Below, piece by piece: positions 44,390-53,270 of a stretch of DNA of 64,000 bases. How positions within the stretch are numbered: position 1 is the stretch's first letter; the number at the start of each line of letters is the position of its first letter. The DNA lies in assembly GCF_900044015.1 (NCBI RefSeq), contig NZ_LN999835.1:212365-276364 (forward strand), in the 5' to 3' direction. The DNA is from Candidatus Hoaglandella endobia (GTDB taxonomy: Bacteria > Pseudomonadota > Gammaproteobacteria > Enterobacterales > Enterobacteriaceae). The position numbers and the translations under genes were made by a program. Below the pieces are notes generated by a model. That model ran no database searches and was not told the DNA's origin. It saw nothing but the letters and a program-made list of their open reading frames with translations.

Positions 44390-44838
44390 ACTGTATTTAT
44401 TGATCTGTTTTAAAATGGCCGATATTACCGATTGATCATCGATCATACGGATGAGACAATAAATTATACATTAACTAACTGATAGTTCTGTATCAACTTA
44501 TGATGTGGTACTGACTTTACTTTAAAACATAACCTTCATCCCGGTACAATCTATTCGCGCTATACGACTAAGCTGATAAACAGAAAAAGTGGGCTTCTCT
44601 TTCTCGCCACAACACACTACTGTAAGTATAATAAAGTAAAGCTAAAGTAGCACACTAGTTTTCGATACTGGCATAATCAAGCCGGTTTACTCTCTGATCG
44701 TTCCTGTTAAGAAAATTTGCTAACGAAGAAACGTAAAGAGCAGGATAATAATTAACTGCAGGTTTTGGCGTAGCGTCAGAGACACGCACGCTAACGCTAA
44801 ACGCTGTTTGATAAACAAACTACATTTCTAAAGAGTAG
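44390..44838. other. spacer between lpoA and rnpB
   Basis: rsmI is divergent from lpoA in E. coli and would lie on the plus strand here; I see no recognisable part of it. The stretch has stops in all frames. Its right end is the rnpB promoter. Confidence 0.5.
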
Positions 44839-44867
44839 GTGACAATAGCTAGAAAAGTGTTTACACT
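44839..44867 (+). promoter_or_regulatory. sigma70-type promoter of rnpB
   Basis: GTGACA at 44839-44844 and TACACT at 44862-44867 are separated by 17 nt, the ideal spacing. The -10 box lies 6 nt before the predicted 5' end of the RNase P RNA near 44873. The match to position is better than the match to consensus. Confidence 0.7.
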
Positions 44868-44872
44868 CCCCG

Positions 44873-45238
44873 TGGAGTTGACTAGACAGTCGCCGCTTCG
44901 CTAGATAAAAGAAGCGTAGGGGAGGAAAGTCCGGGCTCCATAGGGCAGGGTGCCAGGTAATTCCTGGGGGGTGCAAACCCACGACTAGTGCAACAGAAAG
45001 CAAACCGCCGATGGCCCGAACTAGTGGGATCAGGTAAGGGTGAAAGGGTGCGGTAAAAGCGCACCGCGCAGCTGGGAACAGTTTGTGGCATGGTAAACTC
45101 CACCTGGAGCAAGGCTAAATAGAGGTTCACATGGTACGGCCCGTACTGAACTCGGGTAGGCTGCTTGAGCCATTGCGCGAGCGATGGCCTAGATGAATGA
45201 CTGTCCACGACAGAACCCGGCTTAACGGTCAACTCCAC
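44873..45238 (+). ncRNA. rnpB: RNase P RNA (M1 RNA)
   Basis: RnpB is the catalytic RNA that matures tRNA 5' ends. The universally conserved segments are present: GAGGAAAGTCCGGGC, CATAGGGCAGGGTGCCAGG, AACCGCCGATGGCC, GGTAAGGGTGAAAGGGTGCG, and GACAGAACCCGGCTTA near the 3' end. The P1 ends TGGAGTTGAC (44873-44882) and GTCAACTCCA (45228-45237) pair perfectly. The GGTGCAAACC element of the tRNA-CCA binding loop is kept. No clear terminator follows. Confidence 0.97.
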
Positions 45239-45398
45239 TATTTTCTTTTTGTGCTTACTACTCTACTAACTACTAGTTAGATAGAGCGTTATGATTAGGT
45301 TAGCGCCTAATAGGCAATATTAATAAGTGATTAAAATTTTTCAGCTTCTATTATTTGAGTGTGTATATAGTGTTTATATGGATAAATGGATAAATAGC

Positions 45399-46073
45399 TT
45401 ATCGTTCATTGTTTATATCATAGTACTGTTTGCGACGCCAAACCATCACTAGCGAACTGATAAGCCCAATAGTCAGAAGCGCTAACGGCAGCAGCATAAC
45501 ACAGAGCATAACCTCCTCTTCGTAACGCTGAAGCAACGGCATTTTGCCTAGGCTAAAACCTAATAGTGTTAAAATAAACACCCATAAAAAAGCGCTAATC
45601 CAATTAAAAAAGTGAAATCGTAAATTTTTTAGATCTGATAGCCCGACAATTGTCGGCAACAGCGTACGGACAAAAGCGATGAACCGGCCGATAAGCAGTG
45701 CCGAGAGCCCGTGGCGGTGAAACATTTTAAAAGCCTGCTGGTGATAATGCGCAGGCAAGTGTTCCAGCCATCTTTTCACCCAACGGTTGTTTTTCAACCA
45801 TTTACCTTGTAGGTAGCTAACCCAACTGCCTAGGCTAGCAGCTACGGTTAGTAGCAAGAGCACAAGAGAGAAATTCAGCGTACCTTTAGCGATTAACATG
45901 CCTAGTAATATCAGTAAACTATCGCCAGGTAAAAAGGCTGTAGGTAATAAGCTATTTTCGAAAAATAAGATGAAAAACACCACTAAATAAATAGTCCAGA
46001 CCAGGCGAAGATCTGAAAGTGTTTTAAAATCTTGTTGCCAAAGAGCATGCAACAGCTCTTTAAATATGTTCAT
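45399..46073 (-). CDS. yqjA: DedA-family inner-membrane protein YqjA
   Basis: YqjA belongs to the DedA family, linked to undecaprenyl-phosphate or phospholipid flipping and pH and drug tolerance. The start at 46073 gives 224 residues (E. coli 220), with LLHALWQQDF spaced as in E. coli; the frame is open further upstream but without similarity. Conserved family motifs are FLPGDSLLILLG, the GRFIAFVRTLLPTIVGLS stretch and FNWISAFLWV. Five or six hydrophobic segments are visible. Confidence 0.94.
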   Translation of the reverse strand: MNIFKELLHALWQQDFKTLSDLRLVWTIYLVVFFILFFENSLLPTAFLPGDSLLILLGMLIAKGTLNFSLVLLLLTVAASLGSWVSYLQGKWLKNNRWVKRWLEHLPAHYHQQAFKMFHRHGLSALLIGRFIAFVRTLLPTIVGLSDLKNLRFHFFNWISAFLWVFILTLLGFSLGKMPLLQRYEEEVMLCVMLLPLALLTIGLISSLVMVWRRKQYYDINNER

Positions 46074-46385
46074 TAAAGCTATTTTAAGCATTATATAATT
46101 CTCAATATCATTCTTAATTATTAAGAACGGTGCGTCATGCAGCTTACAGCAGCTGCTGCATATAAATGGTTTGGACGCGGAAAATTGTATAGCAGTGCTA
46201 AATATCACCTGTTCGCTGTAGTTCCTAATCGTAGTTCCTAATCTTCGCTGACCAGGATATTTTATTACTTATTCAGCGTCGGGCTTATTAGTATGGCTAA
46301 TATCTAATATTAGTAGCAGTAACTACTACGATAGAGTAATGTTAGATAGTAGTTTTAGAAGAGAGCTATGTTTTAATTAACAAAC
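46074..46385. other. spacer upstream of yqjA with a tandem 13-bp repeat
   Basis: GTAGTTCCTAATC occurs twice in tandem at 46218-46230 and 46231-46243. Two short inverted repeats (CTAATAT/ATATTAG near 46293, AACTACTA/TAGTAGTT near 46320) lie close by. No gene or relic is recognised. Confidence 0.6.
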
Positions 46386-46442
46386 ATGATTACTCACAAT
46401 GTTGCATGAGTTTGGAACTCATGCAACATTGTGAGTAATCAT
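46386..46442. repeat. perfect 27-bp inverted repeat with 3-nt loop
   Basis: The left arm 46386-46412 begins ATGATTACTCACAATG and ends GCATGAGTT. The right arm 46416-46442 is its exact reverse complement. The loop is TGG at 46413-46415. The structure is about 100 nt beyond the 3' end of the minus-strand tRNA-Arg gene. There is no strong T-run on either side, and I saw no second copy in the window. Confidence 0.95.
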
Positions 46443-46542
46443 TATCAGTGTAAATAGATAATTTAAAATTATTTTAGGAACTACAACAAGTTAAGAAGTC
46501 TATTGGTATTTAATTAGCTAAATTTATTAACCAGTTTAAGGG

Positions 46543-46614
46543 TGTCCCCGACAGGAATTGAACCTGTAACTAGCCCTTAGGAGAGGCTTGTTATATCCAT
46601 TTAACTACGGAGAC
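46543..46614 (-). tRNA. argW: tRNA-Arg (CCU)
   Basis: The minus strand folds into GTCTCCG/CGGGGAC acceptor arms (one G-U pair), the D arm AGTTAAATGGATATAAC, anticodon loop with CCT (complement at 46579-46581) and T arm AGGTTCAATTCCT. It closely resembles E. coli argW. The 3' end reads A-CCC, so the final A of CCA is not encoded and must be added. argW lies near mlaA in E. coli as well. Confidence 0.95.
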
Positions 46615-46817
46615 TATTCACATAAAAGAATATTTATAGCCTATTGAGGCAAATAAATCAATAATAGTTAACATATTTACTCAATTCATGATAAACATCA
46701 TCTATATTTTAGTCGAAAGCGCGACATAACCATGTTATCGGGAATGATTAAGGAATAATCAAGATTAATTAGCTGCTTACTTGGCGGGGGCATAAAAATT
46801 TATAATGGAGCTTGATA

Positions 46818-47576
46818 ATGAATTTTCGCCTGTCAGGTGTGGCTTTTGCCAGCGTCCTTCTTATAGGATGCATAAGTAATCACAATCAGGACGACCAAGG
46901 ACAGTGTGATCCTTTAGAAGGATTTAACCGCAGCATGTTTGACTTCAATTATAACGTATTAGACCCCTATATAGTTCGGCCAGCGGCGTTAGTGTGGCGG
47001 GATTATGCGCTCAAACCGTTACGTAACGGTTTGAGCAACTTTTTTACCAACTTGGAAGAGCCAGCAACGATGGTCAACTACTTGCTCGAAGGTAAGTCCT
47101 ACAAAGCGATGGTCCATTTTAACCGCTTTTTCCTTAATACGTTACTAGGTATGGGGGGGTTGATTGATGTTGCTTCGATGGCTAATGCGAAGTTAGCGAA
47201 AGAGGAATCACGGCGTTTTGGTAGTATATTAGGTAATTACGGTGTAGGCTATGGTACTTATCTTCAATTGCCTGGTTACGGTAGTTTTACTCCACGTGAA
47301 AATGTGGGAGGTCTGGTAGACGATCTCTACCCGATGTTGAGCTATCTGACTTGGTGGATGTCTATCAGTAAGTGGGTACTAGAGGGGCTAGAAACCCGCG
47401 CTCAACTGTTAGACTCCGACGGTCTGCTGCGCAACTCGAAAGATCCTTATTCAATGATACGCACTGCTTATTTCCAACGACATGAATTCCTCATTAGCGA
47501 TGGCGTATTGCCGCTACAGAAAACCCTCAATGCTGCTGAGGATATTAAGGGAGATTTACAATCTATAGACATGTAA
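46818..47576 (+). CDS. mlaA: outer-membrane lipid-asymmetry lipoprotein MlaA (VacJ)
   Basis: MlaA is a lipoprotein ring in the outer membrane that extracts misplaced phospholipids for the Mla pathway. The ATG at 46818 follows GGAG and gives 252 residues (E. coli 251), with lipid-accepting Cys18 in LLIGC. The family segments DPLEGFNRSMFDFNYNVLDPY, FFLNTLLGMGG and RFGSILGNYGVGYG are conserved. fadL and fadIJ, its E. coli neighbours, are absent. A 28-bp palindrome lies in its coding sequence. Confidence 0.95.
   Translation: MNFRLSGVAFASVLLIGCISNHNQDDQGQCDPLEGFNRSMFDFNYNVLDPYIVRPAALVWRDYALKPLRNGLSNFFTNLEEPATMVNYLLEGKSYKAMVHFNRFFLNTLLGMGGLIDVASMANAKLAKEESRRFGSILGNYGVGYGTYLQLPGYGSFTPRENVGGLVDDLYPMLSYLTWWMSISKWVLEGLETRAQLLDSDGLLRNSKDPYSMIRTAYFQRHEFLISDGVLPLQKTLNAAEDIKGDLQSIDM
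47009..47036. repeat. 28-bp perfect palindrome within mlaA
   Basis: GCTCAAACCGTTAC is immediately followed by its exact reverse complement. It encodes part of ALKPLRNGLSN in MlaA, where E. coli has PQPARNGLSN. The protein sequence is thus conserved at the right end while codon choice on the left creates the symmetry. Confidence 0.9.
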
Positions 47577-47820
47577 TAAGTAATATAAGTAATAATCGCA
47601 CGCTAGGCATGAAATGCCTTTCATGAAGTTAATTTTCCAAATATCTTTTCAAGTAGCGAGTGCATCGTATTTAAAAGTAGATGAGCGCTCCCAAAGCGGA
47701 GTATTATTAGTACAAAGCATTTTAGCCAGATACAAGTTGTGATGCAGTGCTGCTGTACCATTTATGGAGCAGATTTTCACAGCCTTCTGGCGTATGTTAT
47801 CCCTACAACAACGGTGCCTT
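47577..47820. other. spacer between mlaA and sixA
   Basis: fadL, yfcZ, fadI and fadJ are lost here; no remnant is recognised in these 244 nt. Confidence 0.5.
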
Positions 47821-48303
47821 ATGCAAGTTTTAATTATGCGGCATGGCGATGCTATTGCTAATATCACAAGTAGTGATGATACGGAACGCTCCTTGTCCGA
47901 TCGGGGTCGTAATGAATCCAGGCTAATGGCGTGCTGGCTTAGTGGCCAGGTTGCCAAAATCGAGCAGGTATTAGTCAGTCCTTATCTGCGTGCTAGACAG
48001 ACGCTTGATTGCCTGCAGAAGAATTTGGTGCTACCGGACAAGCATGAAGTATTACTGGAACTAATGCCGGCTGGGAATGCTAAGCTGGTATGCTATTATC
48101 TCCAGGCACTAGCTAATAAAGGCTTAAACCAGGTATTGGTAGTCTCTCACCTACCGGTGGTGGGGTATCTAGTAGCAGATTTATGCCATAAGCAACCACC
48201 GATGTTCGCTACTGCATCCGTAGCTTGCGTCTATTTAGACGCTTTTAGCGGTAATGGCCAGCTGTGCTGGCAGGTAGGGCCACAGCTTTTATCTCAAGTT
48301 TGA
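47821..48303 (+). CDS. sixA: phosphohistidine phosphatase SixA
   Basis: SixA removes phosphate from histidine residues; in E. coli its reported targets are the ArcB HPt domain and, more recently, NPr of the PTS-Ntr. The ATG at 47821 gives 160 residues (E. coli 161), beginning MQVLIMRHGDA with the RHG catalytic His8. Further conserved parts are SPYLRARQTL and VSHLPVVGYLVADLC. The frame extends 19 codons upstream without similarity. Confidence 0.94.
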   Translation: MQVLIMRHGDAIANITSSDDTERSLSDRGRNESRLMACWLSGQVAKIEQVLVSPYLRARQTLDCLQKNLVLPDKHEVLLELMPAGNAKLVCYYLQALANKGLNQVLVVSHLPVVGYLVADLCHKQPPMFATASVACVYLDAFSGNGQLCWQVGPQLLSQV

Positions 48304-49364
48304 ATGGCCGCTGGCTGCATCGACAGTCGAAATAATGTTCGCGCTGACAGAAAAGACAATAAGTTACAGCAAGATCTCAATAGTAAGCGACCATGCCGTA
48401 GCGCCGCTATATGAAGCAAACGGTACGAACCGGATAGATTATAGATTAAGGTGTTGTAAGCGTCACTACCGGCGCAATGCTATCGACACGATAGCTAGGG
48501 TATCGAGCGCAATAGTATGAGATGAGAGGCAGGTACGCAGGTTTCGGCATACTATAAGAAGGGTCGTGGTCGAAAAAATGAATCTACCTATCAGCCTGAG
48601 CGAATCTTTATTCGCTCAACTTGAGGCCAAACTAGCTAGCCCATGCACCGATGAGTCTCAAAACCTTGATAGCCAAGATAGAGCACATAGTATCCATGGT
48701 CCAAAGTAGGACGGTAAACTACCGCCTTAGCGCCTGAACGATAAAATTATGCATTTGATTTATGCCCTGAAATAAATAGGTATTTTAAAGGTTATTTTTT
48801 TACTTTACTACTAGTTCTTCATTAGAAGTTATTATATATGCTCTAGCTGTCAGCGATAACACTTATCATTATTGTCATGAGGGTGCTGATTGCTATGTCA
48901 GAACATAGTATAAGCACACCCTCAATATTTGGAGGTTTACCGGTACAAAGAACATGATTCTAACTGCCTAGTAAATCCTAGCTAACAAAATGCAAACACT
49001 GCAGTCTCAGAAAATTGATGCCGATGCTCAAAGCAGTCTTAGCTAGATTATTAACAACGGACACTAATGGCACACCTAATCGTCTAGTAAGACCTGAATC
49101 TTACAAACAGATAATAGCTCTTGTCACTAAAACATTTACTTTATATAAGTAACCATCAATGTGGATATTGGGATAGAAGACAAGTGTAACCTATTCATTC
49201 TAATAGTAAGATTACTAGGTTCAATAAATTGACATGTAATTAGGACCATGGGCACTGCGTGGTATAAATTTTGCTAATATCAGTTCATCTGACTTGTTCA
49301 GCTTACATCTGTAATCTAAAGTGCGTAACTAAATATTCAATACTATTATTATAAGAGGTATTAA
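48304..49364. other. 1-kb decayed region between sixA and fabB
   Basis: By synteny smrB, prmB, aroC, mepA and others were here. An aroC trace is visible at about 48421-48540. A 43-codon frame at 48578-48709 (MNLPISLSESLFAQLEAKL...) has no match I can name. A nested hairpin lies at 48879-48923 (GAGGGTG/CACCCTC outer, CTATGT/ACATAG inner). The fabB promoter should be within the last 200 nt. Confidence 0.5.
48421..48540 (+). pseudogene. aroC: probable aroC relic (chorismate synthase 3' part)
   Basis: The slot is right for aroC. In shifting frames the sequence reads GVVSVTTGA, then RHDS-stop-GIE, then AIV-stop-DERQVRR. These follow E. coli AroC in order: [20 protein letters not shown] and AIVLMDHLLRQRA. 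Frameshifts separate the pieces, and the rest of the gene is missing or unrecognisable. The match is shorter than for the other relics. Confidence 0.5.
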
Positions 49365-50576
49365 ATGAAACGTGCTGTGATTACAGGCTTAGGGATTTTA
49401 TCAAGTATTGGTAATGACCAAAAAGAAGTCTTACCTTCATTGCAACAAGGCCGCTCTGGAATTACTTTTTCCCAAGAATTGAAAGATTCTGGTATGCGCA
49501 GCCATGTATGGGGCAATGTCAAACTAGATACTACCGGGCTAATTGATCGCAAAATGGCGCGCTTTATGAGTGATGCCTCCATTTATGCCTATCTTGCTAT
49601 GGAGCAGGCAATCACCGATTCCAGGCTCACACCAGACATGGTCTCGAACGATCGCACTGGCCTTATCGTCGGTTCTGGAGGCGGCTCGCCGCGCAACCAG
49701 GTTGCCGGTTCGGACGGCATGCGAGCCCGTGGTCTACGTGGTGTAGGGCCTTACATGGTGACTAAAGCGATGGCTTCTGGCGTGTCAGCATGTTTAGCAA
49801 CGCCTTTTAAGATTCGTGGTGTTAACTATTCCATTAGCTCCGCATGTTCGACTTCTGCCCATTGTATCGGTAATGCAGTAGAAATGATCCAGCTTGGTAA
49901 ACAAGATGTGGTATTCGCTGGAGGTGGTGAAGAACTATGTTGGGAAATGGCCTGTGAATTCGATGCCATGGGAGCATTATCCACCCGCTATAATAAAACG
50001 CCGGAAAGAGCCTCGCGGACTTACGACGTCAAACGCGATGGTTTCGTTATTGCTGGCGGTGGTGGTATCGTTGTAGTAGAAGAGTTAGAACATGCGCTTG
50101 CCCGTAGTTCTCATATTTATGCTGAAATTATCGGTTATGGTGCTACTTCAGACGGCGCTGATATGGTAGCGCCGTCTGGAGAAGGAGCGATTCGCTGCAT
50201 GCAGATGGCACTTAAAAATGTAGATACGCCGGTAGATTATCTTAACGTTCACGGCACTTCTACACCGGTCGGTGATGTAAAAGAACTGTGGGCCATTAGA
50301 GAAACTTTTGGCAACCAACACCCATCATTTTCCTCTACTAAAGCGATGACCGGCCACTCACTGGGCGCGGCGGGCGTCCATGAAACTATTTTCACGCTAT
50401 TGATGCTAGAACACAATTTCATTGCCCCAAGTATTAATATAGAAGAGCTGGATCCGCAAGCAGCAGGCATGAATATCATTACCGAGCCAACCCAGCGAGC
50501 ACTGAATACCGTGATGAGCAATAGCTTTGGTTTCGGCGGTACGAATACGACCCTCGTGATGCGTAAGTATAGCTAA
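49365..50576 (+). CDS. fabB: 3-oxoacyl-[ACP] synthase I
   Basis: FabB elongates acyl-ACP and is required for unsaturated fatty acids. The 403-residue protein (E. coli 406) has the active-site cysteine Cys161 in [10 protein letters not shown] and the catalytic histidines in [11 protein letters not shown] and [13 protein letters not shown]. The glycine-rich C-terminus [13 protein letters not shown] is intact. It starts after an AGAGG site. Confidence 0.97.
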   Translation: MKRAVITGLGILSSIGNDQKEVLPSLQQGRSGITFSQELKDSGMRSHVWGNVKLDTTGLIDRKMARFMSDASIYAYLAMEQAITDSRLTPDMVSNDRTGLIVGSGGGSPRNQVAGSDGMRARGLRGVGPYMVTKAMASGVSACLATPFKIRGVNYSISSACSTSAHCIGNAVEMIQLGKQDVVFAGGGEELCWEMACEFDAMGALSTRYNKTPERASRTYDVKRDGFVIAGGGGIVVVEELEHALARSSHIYAEIIGYGATSDGADMVAPSGEGAIRCMQMALKNVDTPVDYLNVHGTSTPVGDVKELWAIRETFGNQHPSFSSTKAMTGHSLGAAGVHETIFTLLMLEHNFIAPSINIEELDPQAAGMNIITEPTQRALNTVMSNSFGFGGTNTTLVMRKYS

Positions 50577-50904
50577 ACTTAATCTAAGCTTAAATTAGCT
50601 GCATTTGCTTCATGTTTTTTAAAAAACAATTACTGTATGTTACCTACCGTAGTAGCCGATAGATTGTGTCTAATCTTGGGATAGAAGAGCCGCTGATTTG
50701 GTGCCATGAGTTAATTACTAGATGCTGACTTACTATCCTATAGTAACCGCAATCGTAATACTACCGTAATAACAACTTAAGATCTGCTAATCAGTCAGTT
50801 ATTTATAGCAGCTAATTAAGTTGCTGTTAGTTGCTGTGTACGCTTTTGCTGACTCTGCTGACGGAGCAGTCGGGCTTGATGCAGCACAGAACACACCGCC
50901 TAGG

Positions 50905-50999
50905 GTAGAAAAAGTGCGCATATTCTATGATAGAACCGAGGAGCATCTAATGCTTCCTCCTAGCGAGGAACATGAAACTTGGAAAAGATTACTCTATTA
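50905..50999 (+). pseudogene. pdxB: possible pdxB 3' relic (erythronate-4-phosphate dehydrogenase)
   Basis: One frame reads TPPRVEKVRIFYD, then PPSEEHETWKRLLY before a stop. This resembles QPTLKRLVHLVYD and PGEFDKLRKNY in the C-terminal domain of PdxB. The position between fabB and truA is correct. Identity is low, so this is tentative. Confidence 0.35.
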
Positions 51000-51060
51000 A
51001 GACACCGATGTAAGACTTTTCTGGGGACGTCGTTTAGGATCTACGTTCTGGTTGGGGACG

Positions 51061-51090
51061 AGCAACGTGCTTTTTTTTGAGCACGTTGCT
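51061..51090. repeat. 11-bp inverted repeat with poly-T loop before truA
   Basis: AGCAACGTGCT at 51061-51071 and AGCACGTTGCT at 51080-51090 are exact reverse complements, separated by seven T and a G. The run of T lies in the loop rather than after the stem, so it is not a standard terminator. truA begins 24 nt downstream, so the hairpin would sit in its leader. Confidence 0.75.
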
Positions 51091-51113
51091 AATGCAATGG
51101 CCAAGACTAGTTG

Positions 51114-51968
51114 ATGTTTACTGAGCAAACAGCTTTTCTTGAGGTAGACCACTCCTTACCGTCGTTAGCTAATAATGGTGGGCTAAAGTTGGCGCTTGGA
51201 ATAGAATATGACGGTAGTGCTTACTATGGCTGGCAACGCCAACAGGAGGTGCCAAGCGTGCAAGAACATCTGGAACACGCTCTATCAACGGTCGCTAGTG
51301 AACCGGTAACGGTATTTTGTGCTGGGCGTACCGATGCTGGCGTGCATGCCCTGAACCAGGTGGTACATTTTGAGACCAGCGCGCGCCGGCCTGACGCTGC
51401 CTGGACTTTCGGTGTCAATGCTCACCTGCCGGCAGATATTGCCGTGTGCTGGGTGAGACCAGTAGCAGACGATTTTCATGCGAGGTTCAGCGCTACCACT
51501 CGCCGCTATTGCTATATGATCTATAACCACAGTTTGCGCCCAGCAATATTTTTTCGTGGATTGACCCATTATTACCATCCACTGGATGCGCAAAACATGG
51601 CACAAGCTGGCCAGTATTTGCTGGGAGAAAACGATTTCACCTCTTTTCGAGCCCTAAAGTGCCAGTCGCGTACTCCCTGGCGTAATGTGCACCATCTACG
51701 CGTTACGCGCCACGGGCGCTATATTGTAGTAGATATCAAAGCGAATGCTTTCGTTCATCATATGGTTCGTAATATTGTAGGTAGTCTGCTTGAGGTGGGA
51801 TGCGGCAATCAGCCAGCAGCATGGATTGCTGAGCTACTGAAGCTGCGAGACCGTAACCTGGCCAGTGCAACCGCACCGGCGACTGGGCTTTACCTGGTAG
51901 AGGTGAACTACCCGGCACGTTTTGGACTTCCTGCGCCACTAGTTAGACCTTTATTTCTGGTGGATTAA
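51114..51968 (+). CDS. truA: tRNA pseudouridine synthase A
   Basis: TruA makes pseudouridine 38-40 in the anticodon arm of many tRNAs. The 284-residue protein (E. coli 270) shows [12 protein letters not shown], the catalytic aspartate in [13 protein letters not shown], and [13 protein letters not shown]. The N-terminus is about 14 residues longer than in E. coli from the ATG at 51114. In E. coli it precedes dedA and accD; dedA is gone here. Confidence 0.95.
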   Translation: MFTEQTAFLEVDHSLPSLANNGGLKLALGIEYDGSAYYGWQRQQEVPSVQEHLEHALSTVASEPVTVFCAGRTDAGVHALNQVVHFETSARRPDAAWTFGVNAHLPADIAVCWVRPVADDFHARFSATTRRYCYMIYNHSLRPAIFFRGLTHYYHPLDAQNMAQAGQYLLGENDFTSFRALKCQSRTPWRNVHHLRVTRHGRYIVVDIKANAFVHHMVRNIVGSLLEVGCGNQPAAWIAELLKLRDRNLASATAPATGLYLVEVNYPARFGLPAPLVRPLFLVD

Positions 51969-52221
51969 CCGTAATTTTTTAGGTCTTGGCTAGTGTTACC
52001 GTAAAAATTAAATAGAATATATAAAATTAATCAATGATTTTTTTTAAATGGCAGATATTGCCTGGCCTGTTTGTTTCTTACTTTATGCCGTTAGTCTACT
52101 AATACTCAGTTACATAGTTTGCAATGCAAACAGCTCTTTTACTTGTAAAATATGTTGCTATTTGTACGACGTGTATACGTACCTTCGCCATTCGCGTTGC
52201 GAATAAGTAATAAAATAAAAT

Positions 52222-53088
52222 ATGAGCTGGATTGAACGAATTCTCAATAAGAAGACTATAACAACGGCGCATCGAGCGAATATCCCTGAGGGCGTATGGA
52301 CAAAATGTGCTAACTGTAGCCAGGTGCTGTATCGCGCAGAACTAGAACGTAATCTGGAAGTTTGTCCCAAATGCGACCACCATATGCATATGACCGCGCG
52401 CGCGCGCCTACAAGCTTTCCTGGACAAAGGAAGCGAGTTAGAACTAGCTAGTGAGCTAGAGCCAAAAGATATTCTGAAATTCATGGACTCAAAAAAATAC
52501 AAGGATCGTCTGGCAGCTGCCCAGAAAGCCACCAATGAGAAAGATGCGCTGCTGGTTATGAAAGGGAAGCTATATGGCATGCCTATAGTGGCAGCGTCTT
52601 TTGAATTCGCCTTTATCGGCGGGTCGATGTCCTCAGTAGTTGGCGCGCGCTTTGTGCGTGCGGTGGAGCAGGCGCTGGAAGATTACTGTCCTCTGGTTTG
52701 CTTTTCCGCTAGCGGAGGTGCCCGCATGCAGGAGGCATTGATGTCGTTGATGCAGATGGCCAAGACTAGTGCCGCACTGGCCAGACTACGCAACCAGCGT
52801 TTACCCTATATTTCGGTGCTGACCGATCCTACCATGGGCGGCGTTTCTGCAAGCCTAGCAATGTTGGGAGATCTTAATGTCGCCGAGCCGAAAGCGTTGA
52901 TAGGCTTCGCTGGTTCGCGAGTGATTGAACAGACTGTGCGAGAAAAATTGCCGGACGGATTTCAGCGCAGCGAATTCCTCCTGGAAAAAGGCGCTATTGA
53001 TCTCATTATACGCCGGCCGGAGATGCGCCGGCGTCTAGCATGTATTCTGGCAAAGCTGACTAACCAACCGCAGCCGCAAGACAACTGA
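52222..53088 (+). CDS. accD: acetyl-CoA carboxylase carboxyltransferase beta subunit
   Basis: AccD with AccA transfers the carboxyl group from biotin to acetyl-CoA, giving malonyl-CoA for FabB-type synthesis. The 288-residue protein (E. coli 304) has the zinc ribbon Cys29, Cys32, Cys48 and Cys51, and the carboxyltransferase motifs [11 protein letters not shown] and [12 protein letters not shown]. The proline-rich C-terminal tail is shortened. A folC relic begins right after its stop, as in E. coli. Confidence 0.96.
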   Translation: MSWIERILNKKTITTAHRANIPEGVWTKCANCSQVLYRAELERNLEVCPKCDHHMHMTARARLQAFLDKGSELELASELEPKDILKFMDSKKYKDRLAAAQKATNEKDALLVMKGKLYGMPIVAASFEFAFIGGSMSSVVGARFVRAVEQALEDYCPLVCFSASGGARMQEALMSLMQMAKTSAALARLRNQRLPYISVLTDPTMGGVSASLAMLGDLNVAEPKALIGFAGSRVIEQTVREKLPDGFQRSEFLLEKGAIDLIIRRPEMRRRLACILAKLTNQPQPQDN

Positions 53089-53090
53089 CC

Positions 53091-53236
53091 AACTTAATCA
53101 TCGCGGTTGGTCGGCTAGATGCTACCAATATAGTCAACGCCGATATTGCCGTTATTACCAGCATTGCCCTTGATGGACACCGCGCGAGCATCGTAGGCCG
53201 GCGGTAGTTGGCGAGCCAGATTGGCCGGAGAGACCC
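53091..53236 (+). pseudogene. folC: folC relic (dihydrofolate/folylpolyglutamate synthase)
   Basis: Directly after accD the sequence reads [21 protein letters not shown] then ITSIALDGH, matching the FolC stretch [32 protein letters not shown] with a two-residue deletion in the glycine loop. After a frameshift it reads RPAVVGEPDWP, matching KPAIVGEPEMP. The N-terminal ATP-binding part and the C-terminal domain are gone. Confidence 0.92.
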
Positions 53237-53270
53237 CTTGCCTCATCCGCGGCCGGCGCCGCAATTAACT

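Larger units (their letters stand above)
50577..51113. other. decayed region between fabB and truA
   Basis: E. coli has flk, pdxB and usg here. A weak pdxB-like stretch lies at about 50905-50999. An 11-bp inverted repeat with a T-rich loop lies at 51061-51090 just before truA. The rest has no recognisable content. Confidence 0.5.

Noticed and set aside
44797-45238. Minus-strand open frames over rnpB
   Set aside because: They are antisense to the RNase P RNA, whose conserved structure fully explains the sequence.
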